Assembly: GCF_021272345.1 (NCBI RefSeq)
Contig: NZ_JAJSDQ010000003.1
Span: 434,001 to 498,000 of the forward strand
Origin: Ornithinimicrobium sediminis
GTDB taxonomy: Bacteria > Actinomycetota > Actinomycetes > Actinomycetales > Dermatophilaceae
Direction of reading: 5' to 3'
DNA: 64,000 bases
Numbering within the stretch: position 1 is the first letter of the stretch; every line of letters starts with the position of its first letter. A model generated the notes under the pieces. It had not been told where the DNA came from, ran no database searches, and was given only the letters and a program-made list of their open reading frames with translations. Below, in pieces: positions 53,188-62,600 of this stretch. Both the position numbers and the translations under genes were made by a program.

Positions 53188-53898
53188 ATGGACGAAGTCC
53201 ACATCCACCACGAGCCCCAGCGCGTCATGTCGTCCCGGCTCAACTGGCTCAGGGCCGGCGTGCTCGGGGCCAACGACGGCATCGTCTCCACCGCAGGCCT
53301 GGTCATCGGTGTCGCAGCGGCGACCACGTCCACCCAGGCCATCGCGACCGCAGGCATCGCCGGGCTGGTGGCCGGGGCGATGAGCATGGCGGTGGGGGAG
53401 TACGTCTCCGTCTCCACCCAGCGCGACAGCGAGCGCACCATGCTGGCCAAGGAGCGGCGCGAGCTCGTGGAGATGCCGGAGGAGGAGCTGGCCGAGCTCA
53501 CGCTCATCTACCAGGCCAAGGGGCTCGACCCCGACCTGGCCTCGGCCGTCGCCCAGCAGCTCACCGAGCGTGACCCGCTCGCGGCCCACGCCGAGGCCGA
53601 GCTGCACATCGACCCCGACGATCTGACCAACCCGTGGCACGCGGCCTGGGCGTCGATGGTCGCGTTCACGGTGGGTGCCCTCCTGCCCCTGGTCGCGATC
53701 CTGCTCGCGGAGGCGTCCTGGCGCATCGCGGTCACGGCGGTCTCGGTGCTGGTGGCGCTGGCGCTCACCGGTGCGGTGAGCGCCCGGCTGGGCGCCTCGC
53801 CGGTGCCTCGGGCCGTCGGCCGCAACGTCGCCGGCGGCGCCCTGGCCATGGTCGTCACCTACGGCATCGGTGCGCTGGTCGGCGTGCAGCTGGGCTGA
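53188..53898 (+). CDS. VIT1/CCC1-family iron/manganese transporter
   Basis: A 236-residue protein with five spans. RLNWLRAGVLGANDGIVSTAGLVIGV and AGAMSMAVGEYVSVSTQRDSERTML are diagnostic of the VIT1/Nodulin-21 family. The cytoplasmic Glu-rich stretch that follows (ELVEMPEEELAEL) is the metal-binding region. It would export or detoxify Fe(II)/Mn(II). ATG 53188 is the natural start. It is the last gene before the hydrolase-ABC unit. Confidence 0.92.
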   Translation: MDEVHIHHEPQRVMSSRLNWLRAGVLGANDGIVSTAGLVIGVAAATTSTQAIATAGIAGLVAGAMSMAVGEYVSVSTQRDSERTMLAKERRELVEMPEEELAELTLIYQAKGLDPDLASAVAQQLTERDPLAAHAEAELHIDPDDLTNPWHAAWASMVAFTVGALLPLVAILLAEASWRIAVTAVSVLVALALTGAVSARLGASPVPRAVGRNVAGGALAMVVTYGIGALVGVQLG

Positions 53899-54000
53899 GT
53901 GCCGGCACCGGGAACGTCAGCGGAGTCCGCGGCGTTGACCCGGTCACCGACCACGTCGGCGCCATGCCCGGTGCCCGGCGACCACTGCGAGAGGACCGGT

Positions 54001-56718
54001 ATGCCGCGTGTCACCCGCCTGCTGTCCGCAGCCGGCGCCGTGCTCGCCGTCGTGGCCGCCTCCTGGTCCCCGCTCGGCCCGGTGTCGTCCGGGGCCGCGT
54101 CCACCCAGGCCCAGCGGCCGGGCACCGTCGAGACCCTCGAGGTGCCCGTCGGGCCCGAGGGCGACGGCACCGAGGTCACCCTCGACGTGGACGTCCACCG
54201 TCCCGACGGCGAGGGTCCGTGGCCCGCGGTCGTGCTGGCCCACGGGTTCGGGGGGAGCAAGGACGACCTGGCCGACCAGGCGCAGACGCTGGCCGGTGAG
54301 GGCTACCTGACGCTGGCCTACTCCGCCCGCGGGTTCGGTGCCTCCGGAGGCGCGATCCATCTCAACGACCCGGACTACGAGGTGGCCGACGCCCGGGCAC
54401 TGGTCGACCTGCTGGCCGAGGAGCCCGACGTCCGTCAGGACGCGCCGGGGGACCCGAGGGTGGCCCTGGCCGGTGGCAGCTACGGCGGTGCCCTCTCCCT
54501 CATGACCGCCGGCGCCGACGACCGGGTCGACTCCGTGGTGGCCCTCATCACCTGGCACGACCTCTCCGAGGCGTTCTTCCCCCAGCACGCGCTCACCTCG
54601 GCCGACGGCTCGGCGGAACGGGTGGACCGGCCGGGGCCCTTCTCCTCCTGGTGGGCCTCGACCTTCTACTCCGGCGTCGCCTCCGGCGGGCTGGCCGGGG
54701 GCGACCCTGCCATGGGGCCCCTCGCGGGGGCCGGCGAGGCACCTCCGGACACCGGGGCCGCCCCGGACGCCGAGGGGGGTGCGGACCCGCTGTGCGGGCG
54801 CTTCGCCCCGGAGGTGTGCGACCTCTTCCTCACCGCAGCCGAGACCGGCGAGCCGGACCCCGAGCTCCTGGAGCTCCTGCGCCGGCACAGCCCCGCGCCG
54901 GTGCTGGCCGACGTGCAGGCCCCCGTGCACCTGGTGCAGGGCATGTCCGACTCGCTCTTCGGCACCGAGGACGCCGACGCCAGTGCGCGGGCGCTGCTCG
55001 AGGCCGGGGCGCCGGTCGCCGTCACCTGGTTCAACGGGGGCCATGACGGCGCCACGCAGGTCAGCGTCGCGCAGCCGCAGGAGGGGCCGCCCGGTGACGC
55101 CGAGGAGGCCGTGGGCTCGGACGCCGACCAGCTCGCCGAGCAGCAGACCGCCGACCTGCTGACCTGGCTCGACGGCACCCTGCGGGCCGGCACGGAGGTG
55201 ACCCAGGAGACAGTCCCCCTGCCGGCCTTCAGCTACGCCCTGCCGCCGGCGCGGGGTGCCGACGGTGAGCGGGTCGTCACCTCGGACACCTACCCCCCGA
55301 GCGGTGCCGACACCGGCACCGTGGACCTGCCGCTGCAGGCGTCCGGGCTGCCGGCGCTGCTCAACCCGCCCGGCGGGGTGCCCCAGGCCACGACGGCGGT
55401 CCCCGGCTTCGGGGGGCTGCTCGCCGGTCTGCCGACCTACGCCCTGTCCGCCCTCCCGGGGCAGTCGGTCGCCTTCGACAGCGAGCCGCTGGAGCGCGAC
55501 GTCACGGTGGTCGGCGAGCCGAGGGTCCGTCTGGAGGTGACCTCCACCGGGCAGACCACGACGCTGTTCGTCTCCCTGTGGGAGGTGCGGGGGGGTGCCC
55601 CCGACCTGCCGCGTCGCCTCGTCGCGCCCGTGCAGGTCGACGTCACTCCCGGGGAGCCCACGCCGGTCGAGGTCGCGCTGCCGGGAGGCACCTGGGAGAT
55701 GGCGGCCGGCTCGACGTGGCGGGTGCTGGTCACCGCCACCGACTCGGCATACCGGGGCCCGACGCAGACGCGCGCCGACCGGGTGAGCCTGGCCGAGCCG
55801 GCCCTCCGCGTGCCCACCGGTGCCGGCGCCGAGGCCGTGACGGTGAGCATCTGGGACACGGAGACGCTGACCGTCGCCGGGGTGCTCGGCGCGCTGCTGG
55901 TGCTGCTCGGCCTCCTCGCGCTGCGGCGCAGCACCCGCCCGCACCCGGTGCGGGAGGAGCTGGTCGACGTGCCGCTGGTCGTCTCCGGCCTCACCAAGTC
56001 CTACCCCGACGGGCACCGCGCCGTCGACGACGTCACCTGGCGGGCCGAGAAGGGCCAGGTGGTCGGTCTGCTCGGCCCCAACGGTGCCGGCAAGACGACC
56101 ACGCTGCGCATGGTCATGGGTCTCATCCGTGCCGACGAGGGCACGGTGCACGTGCTCGGGCAGCCGGTGTATGCCGGGGCGCCGGTCCTGGGCCGGGTCG
56201 GTGCGCTCGTCGAGGGGCCGGGCTTCCTGCCGCACCTGACCGGGCTGCAGAACCTGCACGCCTACTGGGCGGCGACGGGGCGGCGTCCGGAGGAGGCGAT
56301 GTTCGAGGAGGCGCTGGAGATCGCCGCCCTCGGCGACGCCGTCGACCGGCCGGTCCGCTCCTACAGCCACGGCATGCGGCAGCGCCTCGGCATCGCCCAG
56401 GCGATGCTCGGCATGCCGGAGGTGCTCATCCTCGACGAGCCGACCAACGGTCTGGACCCGCCCCAGATCGCCGCGATGCGCCCGATGCTGCGCAGGTATG
56501 CCGAGGGCGGGCGGACCGTCGTCGTCTCCAGCCACCTGCTGGCCGAGGTCGAGATGACGTGCTCGCATGTCGTTGTCATGCACGCCGGGCGGGTGCTGGC
56601 CGCCGGGTCGGTGGCCGAGGTCGGGGTGGCCGAGGGGCGCACCCTCGAGTCGGTCTTCCTGACCACGATCGCCGGTGCCGGTGACCCCGAGCACCTCAAC
56701 CAGGTGAGGCCCCGATGA
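54001..56718 (+). CDS. Exported S15/CocE-like hydrolase fused to an ABC-transporter ATPase
   Basis: 905 residues in one open frame. Residues 1-35 are a signal sequence. About 40-390 form an alpha/beta hydrolase of the X-Pro dipeptidyl-peptidase/CocE type with VVLAHGFGGSKDD, nucleophile GGSYGGALSL, acid VQGMSDSLFG and His in FNGGHDG. A PepX-type beta-sandwich follows (about 470-610). A single membrane span lies near 625-640 (TVAGVLGALLVLLGLLAL). About 655-890 is an ABC ATPase with LLGPNGAGKTT, SHGMRQRLGIAQAM, VLILDEPTNGLD and SSHLL. The hydrolase would thus lie outside and the ATPase inside. ATG 54001 follows GAGAGGA. ATGA overlap joins it to the permease gene. Confidence 0.88.
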   Translation: MPRVTRLLSAAGAVLAVVAASWSPLGPVSSGAASTQAQRPGTVETLEVPVGPEGDGTEVTLDVDVHRPDGEGPWPAVVLAHGFGGSKDDLADQAQTLAGEGYLTLAYSARGFGASGGAIHLNDPDYEVADARALVDLLAEEPDVRQDAPGDPRVALAGGSYGGALSLMTAGADDRVDSVVALITWHDLSEAFFPQHALTSADGSAERVDRPGPFSSWWASTFYSGVASGGLAGGDPAMGPLAGAGEAPPDTGAAPDAEGGADPLCGRFAPEVCDLFLTAAETGEPDPELLELLRRHSPAPVLADVQAPVHLVQGMSDSLFGTEDADASARALLEAGAPVAVTWFNGGHDGATQVSVAQPQEGPPGDAEEAVGSDADQLAEQQTADLLTWLDGTLRAGTEVTQETVPLPAFSYALPPARGADGERVVTSDTYPPSGADTGTVDLPLQASGLPALLNPPGGVPQATTAVPGFGGLLAGLPTYALSALPGQSVAFDSEPLERDVTVVGEPRVRLEVTSTGQTTTLFVSLWEVRGGAPDLPRRLVAPVQVDVTPGEPTPVEVALPGGTWEMAAGSTWRVLVTATDSAYRGPTQTRADRVSLAEPALRVPTGAGAEAVTVSIWDTETLTVAGVLGALLVLLGLLALRRSTRPHPVREELVDVPLVVSGLTKSYPDGHRAVDDVTWRAEKGQVVGLLGPNGAGKTTTLRMVMGLIRADEGTVHVLGQPVYAGAPVLGRVGALVEGPGFLPHLTGLQNLHAYWAATGRRPEEAMFEEALEIAALGDAVDRPVRSYSHGMRQRLGIAQAMLGMPEVLILDEPTNGLDPPQIAAMRPMLRRYAEGGRTVVVSSHLLAEVEMTCSHVVVMHAGRVLAAGSVAEVGVAEGRTLESVFLTTIAGAGDPEHLNQVRPR

Positions 56719-57524
56719 GCCGACCGCTGACCCTGCCCGTCGAGGCCGCTCGCCAGGTGCGCCGGCCGCGCACCCGCTGGACCTTCCTGATCCTGCTCGT
56801 GCTGCCGCTGCTGGTGGTGGCTGCCTTCGCCGTCGGCGGGGACGACGAGGGCGGGCAGAGCTTCTCCGACCTGGCGACCGAGGGGTCGGGCAACTTCGCG
56901 GTGTTCATGCTGCTGGTGAGCGCCGACCTGCTGATCCTCATCGTCGCGGCGCTCTTCGTCGGTGACTCCATCCCGGCGGAGGCGTCGTGGTCCTCGCTGC
57001 GCTACCTCCTCACGGCACCGGTGCCGCGCAGCCGGCTGCTCACGAGCAAGCTGCTCGTGGGCCTGGGGTCGGCGGCCCTCGCGGTGACCGTGCTGCTGGT
57101 GTGGGTGCTGCTCGTGGGCGGTCTGTTCTACGGGTGGGACCCGCTCAACCTCCGTGCCGGTGGCGAGCTCGACTGGCCGACGACCCTGGCGCGCCTCGGC
57201 GTGGCCGGCGCCTACATCCTGCTGGCGCAGCTGCCCTTCGCGGCGCTCGCCTTCTGGGTGGGGGTGCGCACCGACGCTCCGCTGGGCGCGGTCGGCGCCG
57301 CCGTCATCGCCGCGATCGTCTCCTCGATCCTCGACGCGCTCCCGGCCCTGGGGGAGTGGCGCCGCGGCCTGCCCAACCACTACTCGCGCCAGTGGGTCGG
57401 CCTGTTCTCCCAGGACGCCGACTGGGCCGGTCTGCTGCCGGGTGTGCTCTGGGCCCTGCTCTACACCGTCGTCTTCCTGGCCTTGGCCTACCGCCACTTC
57501 AACCGCAAGGACATCCTCAGCTGA
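56715..57524 (+). CDS. ABC transporter permease, partner of the hydrolase-ATPase fusion
   Basis: A 269-residue ABC-2 type permease with six spans. The first follows a short basic N-terminus (RWTFLILLVLPLLVVAAFAV), then ILIVAALFVGDSIPAEASWSSLRYLLTAPVPRSRLL, the EAS..LRYLL pattern of ABC-2 permeases. ATG 56715 overlaps the fusion-protein stop by four bases, so the two form an exporter. Cargo unknown. Confidence 0.88.
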   Translation: MSRPLTLPVEAARQVRRPRTRWTFLILLVLPLLVVAAFAVGGDDEGGQSFSDLATEGSGNFAVFMLLVSADLLILIVAALFVGDSIPAEASWSSLRYLLTAPVPRSRLLTSKLLVGLGSAALAVTVLLVWVLLVGGLFYGWDPLNLRAGGELDWPTTLARLGVAGAYILLAQLPFAALAFWVGVRTDAPLGAVGAAVIAAIVSSILDALPALGEWRRGLPNHYSRQWVGLFSQDADWAGLLPGVLWALLYTVVFLALAYRHFNRKDILS

Positions 57525-58041
57525 GGGGGGCTGCGCCGACCGCAGAGCGGCGGCGTGCCCGGATGCGCCGGGACATCGACGTCGCGACGAGCACCACGGC
57601 CGTCGCCACGATGCCGGCCAGCGCCCACGGCGAGCCGGCGGCAGCGGCCAGGCCGGCCTGCCAGACCGCGAAGCCGATGGTCGCGTAGATCGTGGCCCAC
57701 GCCGCGGCACCCGGCACCTGCGCGGCGGTGAACCAGGGCCAGGCGATGCGCATCACCCCGGCGGCCGCCAGCACCATGGTCTGGAAGCCCACGGTGAGGT
57801 AGCAGAACGGCACCATCGCCAGCCCCCAGCGCTCGATCGCCCGGCGGCCCCGGGCCAGGCCCTCGCCCTGCAGCCAGTGGTGCACGGAAGCCCGCCAGCC
57901 CTGCGTCGGGTGCGTGCGGCGCAGCGTCTGCTCGGTGACCGTGCGGGCGAGCCAGTAGGTGCCCTGGCCGCGGCCCATCGCCACCACGAAGAGTGCCGCG
58001 AACGTGATCCAGAAGCCCTGGCCTTCCCACCACTGCGGCAT
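57517..58041 (-). CDS. DedA/SNARE-associated-type small membrane protein
   Basis: 174 residues with four spans. GLAMVPFCYLTVGFQTMVLAAAGVMRI and the AQVPGAAAWATIYATIGFA stretch resemble the DedA core, but in a shortened form. DedA proteins move undecaprenyl phosphate or related lipids. ATG 58041 is the first start with the conserved WEGQGFWITFAALFVVAMGRGQGTYWLAR segment. The 3' end overlaps the permease gene end by eight bases. Confidence 0.7.
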   Translation of the reverse strand: MPQWWEGQGFWITFAALFVVAMGRGQGTYWLARTVTEQTLRRTHPTQGWRASVHHWLQGEGLARGRRAIERWGLAMVPFCYLTVGFQTMVLAAAGVMRIAWPWFTAAQVPGAAAWATIYATIGFAVWQAGLAAAAGSPWALAGIVATAVVLVATSMSRRIRARRRSAVGAAPLS

Positions 58042-58142
58042 GCACCCATGGTCCCATGTCGTCCGGACGGGACGGTGACCTGCTGACACACTGGGCCGCG
58101 CACGGCATACGCACGTTCCGCGACGAGAGGAGGGGCCGGCGC

Positions 58143-59528
58143 ATGAGCGACCAGCCCACGACCACCCTGCTCATCCTGGGCGCCTCCGGCGACCTCACCA
58201 GCCGGCTGCTGCTGCCGGGGCTCGGCACCCTGCTGGCGGTGGAGCCGGAGCGGCGGGTGCGCGTCGTGGGCGCCGACCGCAGCGAGCTGTCCACCGACAC
58301 CTGGCACGACAAGATCCGCACCGCGATGGCGGGCGCCGGGGTGCCCGACGACCGGGTCGACCGGCTGCTCACCACCGCACAGTACGTCCGGGCCGACCTG
58401 CTGGAGCCGGCCCAGCTGGCCGAGCTCGTGGTGCAGGTGGAGGCACCGCTCGTCGTCTACTTCGCGCTGCCCCCGCAGATCACGGTCAAGGTGTGCGCCC
58501 TGCTGGAGACGATGGACCTGCCGGAGGGCACCCGGCTGGCGCTGGAGAAGCCGTTCGGCCACGACAGCGCGTCGGCCGCCGAGCTCAACGAGCAGCTCGT
58601 GCGGGTGGTCCCCGAGGAGCGCATCCACCGGGTCGACCACTTCCTCGCGGTCCACACGGTGCTCAACCTGATCGGCGTGCGGTTCGCCAACCGCATCCTG
58701 CTGCCGGTGTGGTCCGCCGACCACATCGAGCAGGTCGAGATCGTCTACGACGAGGACCTCGCGCTGGAGGGCAGGGCCGGCTACTACGACCATGCCGGCG
58801 CGCTGCGGGACATGATCCAGTCGCATCTGCTGCAGATCCTCGCGCTGTTCGCGATGGAGACGCCGGCCACGCTCGACTCCGTGGAGGTGCAGGCCCTCAA
58901 GGCCCAGGCGCTGCGGGCGACCGAGCTGTGGGACGACGACCCGGTGCGGGCCTCACGCAGGGGGCGCTACACCGCCGGGCGCCTCGGTGAGCGCGAGATC
59001 CAGGACTACGTGGCCGAGGAGGGCGTCGACCCCGACCGCGGCACCGAGACGCTCGCCCAGCTGGTGGTGGAGGTCCGCAACGCACGGTGGAGCGGCGTGC
59101 CCTTCGTGCTGCGCAGCGGCAAGGCCATGGGCGACCAGGAGAAGCGCATCGTCGTGACCTTCCGGCAGCCCGCGCACATCCCCACCGGCATGACCGACTG
59201 CCCGCAGCCGGACCGGCTGGTCCTGGAGCTCAAGCCCGGCGCCGTCACGCTCGACCTCTCGGTCAACGCCGAGGGTGACCCGTTCGCCCTCGAGCAGAAG
59301 ACGCTGCGGGCCGAGCTGGGCAAGGCCCGCATGCTGCCCTACGGCGAGGTCCTCGGCGGCATCTTCGACGGTGACCCGCTGCTGTCCATCCGCGGCGACG
59401 TGGCCGAGGAGTGCTGGCGCATCGTCGAGCCGGCCCTGCATGCGTGGGCCGAGGGCAAGGTGCCGCTGGAGGACTACCCGGCCGGGTCCCTGGGCCCCGA
59501 CGGCTGGGGTCCGAGCCCCGAGGACTGA
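58143..59528 (+). CDS. zwf: Glucose-6-phosphate dehydrogenase family protein, divergent active-site loop
   Basis: A 461-residue G6PDH-family enzyme: N-terminal LLILGASGDLTSRLLLPGL nucleotide site, LALEKPFGHDSASAAELN with the catalytic Lys, and a C-terminal FVLRSGKAM and PYGEVLGGIFDGDPLLSIRGD. The usual R(I/V)DHYLGKE loop reads RVDHFLAVHTVLN: His is kept but the Lys of GKE that contacts substrate in Leuconostoc G6PDH is replaced. It may therefore be a paralogue with altered substrate or cofactor use. ATG 58143 follows GAGAGGAGG. Confidence 0.85.
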   Translation: MSDQPTTTLLILGASGDLTSRLLLPGLGTLLAVEPERRVRVVGADRSELSTDTWHDKIRTAMAGAGVPDDRVDRLLTTAQYVRADLLEPAQLAELVVQVEAPLVVYFALPPQITVKVCALLETMDLPEGTRLALEKPFGHDSASAAELNEQLVRVVPEERIHRVDHFLAVHTVLNLIGVRFANRILLPVWSADHIEQVEIVYDEDLALEGRAGYYDHAGALRDMIQSHLLQILALFAMETPATLDSVEVQALKAQALRATELWDDDPVRASRRGRYTAGRLGEREIQDYVAEEGVDPDRGTETLAQLVVEVRNARWSGVPFVLRSGKAMGDQEKRIVVTFRQPAHIPTGMTDCPQPDRLVLELKPGAVTLDLSVNAEGDPFALEQKTLRAELGKARMLPYGEVLGGIFDGDPLLSIRGDVAEECWRIVEPALHAWAEGKVPLEDYPAGSLGPDGWGPSPED

Positions 59529-59567
59529 CCCGCCCCCACCGCATACCGTCGGCGCGTGCCGGTGTCC

Positions 59568-59645
59568 GTGCACCCGGACGGGCACCACGGCCGGTGCTCG
59601 GCGCGTTCCCCGAGAGGGTGCCGCGGTGTGCCCGTCCGGCTGCAC
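59568..59645. terminator. Long-stem inverted repeat between convergent genes
   Basis: GTGCACCCGGACGGGCAC at 59568-59585 pairs with GTGCCCGTCCGGCTGCAC at 59628-59645, 17 of 18 bases, across a 42-base loop. It lies in the 165-base gap between the G6PDH-like and RND genes, whose stops face each other, so a bidirectional terminator is likely. Confidence 0.6.
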
Positions 59646-59693
59646 GCCCGCCCGCGCGGTATGGCGCTCGCCCCGCCCGCCGAGCCGCGCCCC

Positions 59694-62600
59694 TCAGACC
59701 GTCTCGGGGACCACCTCGTCCTCGGGCACGGCCTCGTGCCTGCCGCGCCGGGCGACCCGGCGCTCGTGCAGCCGCTCCTTGCCGCGCTCGGTGAGCTGGT
59801 AGAGCACCGGCACCAGGATGAGGGTCAGTGCCGTGGAGCTGATGAGACCGCCGATCACCACCAGCGCGAGCGGCTGGGAGATGAAGGCACCGCCGCCGGT
59901 GACGGACAGGGCCAACGGTGACAGCGCACCGATCGTGGCCAGCGCCGTCATGACGATCGGCCGGAAGCGGCGACGGGAGCCCTCCACCACGGCGTCGTGC
60001 ACCGAGACGCCGCGGGAGCGCCACTGGTTGACCAGGTCGATGAGCACGATGGCGTTGGTCACCACGATGCCGACGAGCAGCAGCAGGCCGAACAACGCCG
60101 CGACGTCCAGCGGGGTGTCGGTCAGCAGCAGCATCGCCACCGAGCCGGTCGCGGCGAACGGCACCGACACCATCAGGAGCACGGGCTGGAGCAGGCTGTT
60201 GAAGGTGGCGACCATGACGAGGTAGACGATGGCGATCGCCGCCAGCAGGGCCAGGCCCAGGCTGGCGAAGGCCGCCTGCTGGTCGGCGCTGACCCCGCCG
60301 ATCTCGGCCCGCACGCCCTCGGCCAGGTCCAGGTCCTCGAGGGCCTCCGTGAGGTCGTCGGTGAGCGCGCCGAGGTTGTCGCCGGTCGGGCTGGCCGTCA
60401 CCACGGCGCTGCGCTGGCCGTCGATGCGGGTGACCTGCACCTGCGACTCCACGGCCTCCAGGGCCGCGATGTCACCGAGCTCGACGGGCCCCTCTGGGCC
60501 TGCGCCCACGACGAGGGCCGCCAGCTCCTCCAGGGTCTCCGGCGCCTCCCCCTGCTCCACGACGACCGGGAGGATCTCGGTCCCGAGGTCGGCCTGCCCC
60601 ACGGTGCTGCCGGTCGAGACCGCGGAGACGAGCTGACCCACCTGGGTCTCGGTGAGGCCCGCGTCGGCGGCCGCCTCCCGGTCGACGGTCACGCTGAGCG
60701 AGGGGACCGTCTCGGACAGGTTGTTGGTGACGTCGGCCCCGCCCACCTCCCGGACGGCCTCGACCACCTGCTCCGCGGCAGCGGCGAGGTCCTCGGGGTC
60801 GGCGGCCGACACGACGACCTCGAGGTTGGACGCGCCCGGCTGCTGTGTGGAGGCCGCCAGGGTGAGCCGTCCGTCCTCCGGCAGCTCGACGGACTCCTGC
60901 ATCTGCTCGCCGAAGGCGTCGCCGTCGGTGTCCTCGGCGAGCGTGACCGCGAACGTCGCGGTGCTGCTGCCGCCGCCCAGGAAGACCGCCTCGATGCCCC
61001 CCGTGCTGCCGACCACGACCTGGTAGGACTCCACGTCGTCGCGGTCGGCCAGCCAGGCCTCGACGTCCTGCGCAGCCGCGTCGGTGTCGTCCAGGCGCGT
61101 GCCGGCCGGCATCTCGAGGGTGGCGGTGAGCGTGTCCTCGCCGGCGCTGCCGATGAAGTCGGTCTTGAGCTGGGTCGCACCGGCCCCGGTGGCCACCAGG
61201 ACCAGGCCGGCCAGCACCAGGGTGACGACCGGGTGCGCCAGGGACCCCCGGAGCACCGGCAGGTAGGCCCGCTGCAGCCGGTCGGGCTCGTCGGCACGCT
61301 CCACGTCGTGCGCGGATGCTCCCCCCGAGCGACCGACGAACCAGTAGCCCAGCACCGGCACGATCGTCAGGGCCACGAGCAGCGAGCCCAGCATGGCGAT
61401 GGCCACCGTGAAGGCGAACGGGCGGAACAGCTCCCCGACCTGCCCGCCGACCAGCCCCAGCGGCAGGAAGACCGCCACGGTGGCCGCCGTGGCGGACGTG
61501 ATCGCCCCGGCCACCTCGCGCACGGCGTTGACGATCGAGGTCATCCGGTCCTCACCCAGGGCGAGGTGACGCTTGATGTTCTCGATGACCACGATGGAGT
61601 CGTCCACTACGCGTCCGACCGAGATGGTGAGCGCACCGAGGGTGAAGATGTTGAGGCTGTAGCCGAAGACCTGCAGCCCGAGCAGCGCCACCAGCAGCGA
61701 CAGCGGGATCGACACCGCGGTCACCAGGGTCAGCCGCACCGACAGCAGGAAGACCAGCACGACGAGGATCGCGAAGCCCAGGCCGAGGATGCCCTCGGTG
61801 GTGAGGTCCTCGATGGACTGCTCGATGAAGGGCGCCTGGTCGAACACGACGACCAGCTCCCCGCCGACCAGCGACTCCTCCAGCTCGGGGGTCAGCTGCT
61901 CCAGGGCGCGTGAGACCTCGACGGCGTTGCCGTCCGGGGTCTTGGTGACCTGCATGCCGACGCTGGGCTCACCGTTGGTGCGGGTGTATGCCGTGGGCTC
62001 GCGCTCGGCGAGCTCCACCTCCGCGACGTCCCCGAGGGTGGCAGCGGTGTCCGGCTCGGCGGCGGCGTCGGTGTCCTCGGGCGCGGTAGCGGGGTCGGCG
62101 CCCTCCGGTAGCGCGGGGTCGCCCGTGGCACCCGCCCGGCCGGGCGGCGCTGTGGGCGCCAGGGGCAGGGCCGCGATGTCCTCCGCGCTGGTGAGCCGGG
62201 AGCCGACCTGCACGGGCAGCTCCGTCGAGCCGTCGAGCACCGTGCCGGCGTCGAGGACGACACCGTTGGCCTGGAGCAGCTGGGCCACGGTGCCGGCGTC
62301 GACCCCGGCCGCCAGCGCGGTCTCCTCGTCGAGGTCGATCCGCACGATGCGGTCGGCGACACCGGTGAGCTGCACGCCCCGCACGCCGTCGATGTCCTCG
62401 ATGTCGGGCACGACCAGCTCCTCGAGCCGGCGCACCAGGTCACCGGCGTCCTCGCCGCCGGTCGCGGAGAGCTGCACGATCGGGAAGTCGTCGATGCTGC
62501 CGGCGAACACCTCCGGTTCCGCGCCCTCGGGCAGGCCCTGCACGGACAGCACGGAGCGCTGCAGGTCGGTCTGGGCGTTGCCGACGTCGGTGCCGTAGTC

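Noticed and set aside
53944-56694. A 916-codon open frame antisense to the hydrolase-ABC fusion
   Set aside because: The sense strand carries every hydrolase and ABC motif in order. The antisense product has none.
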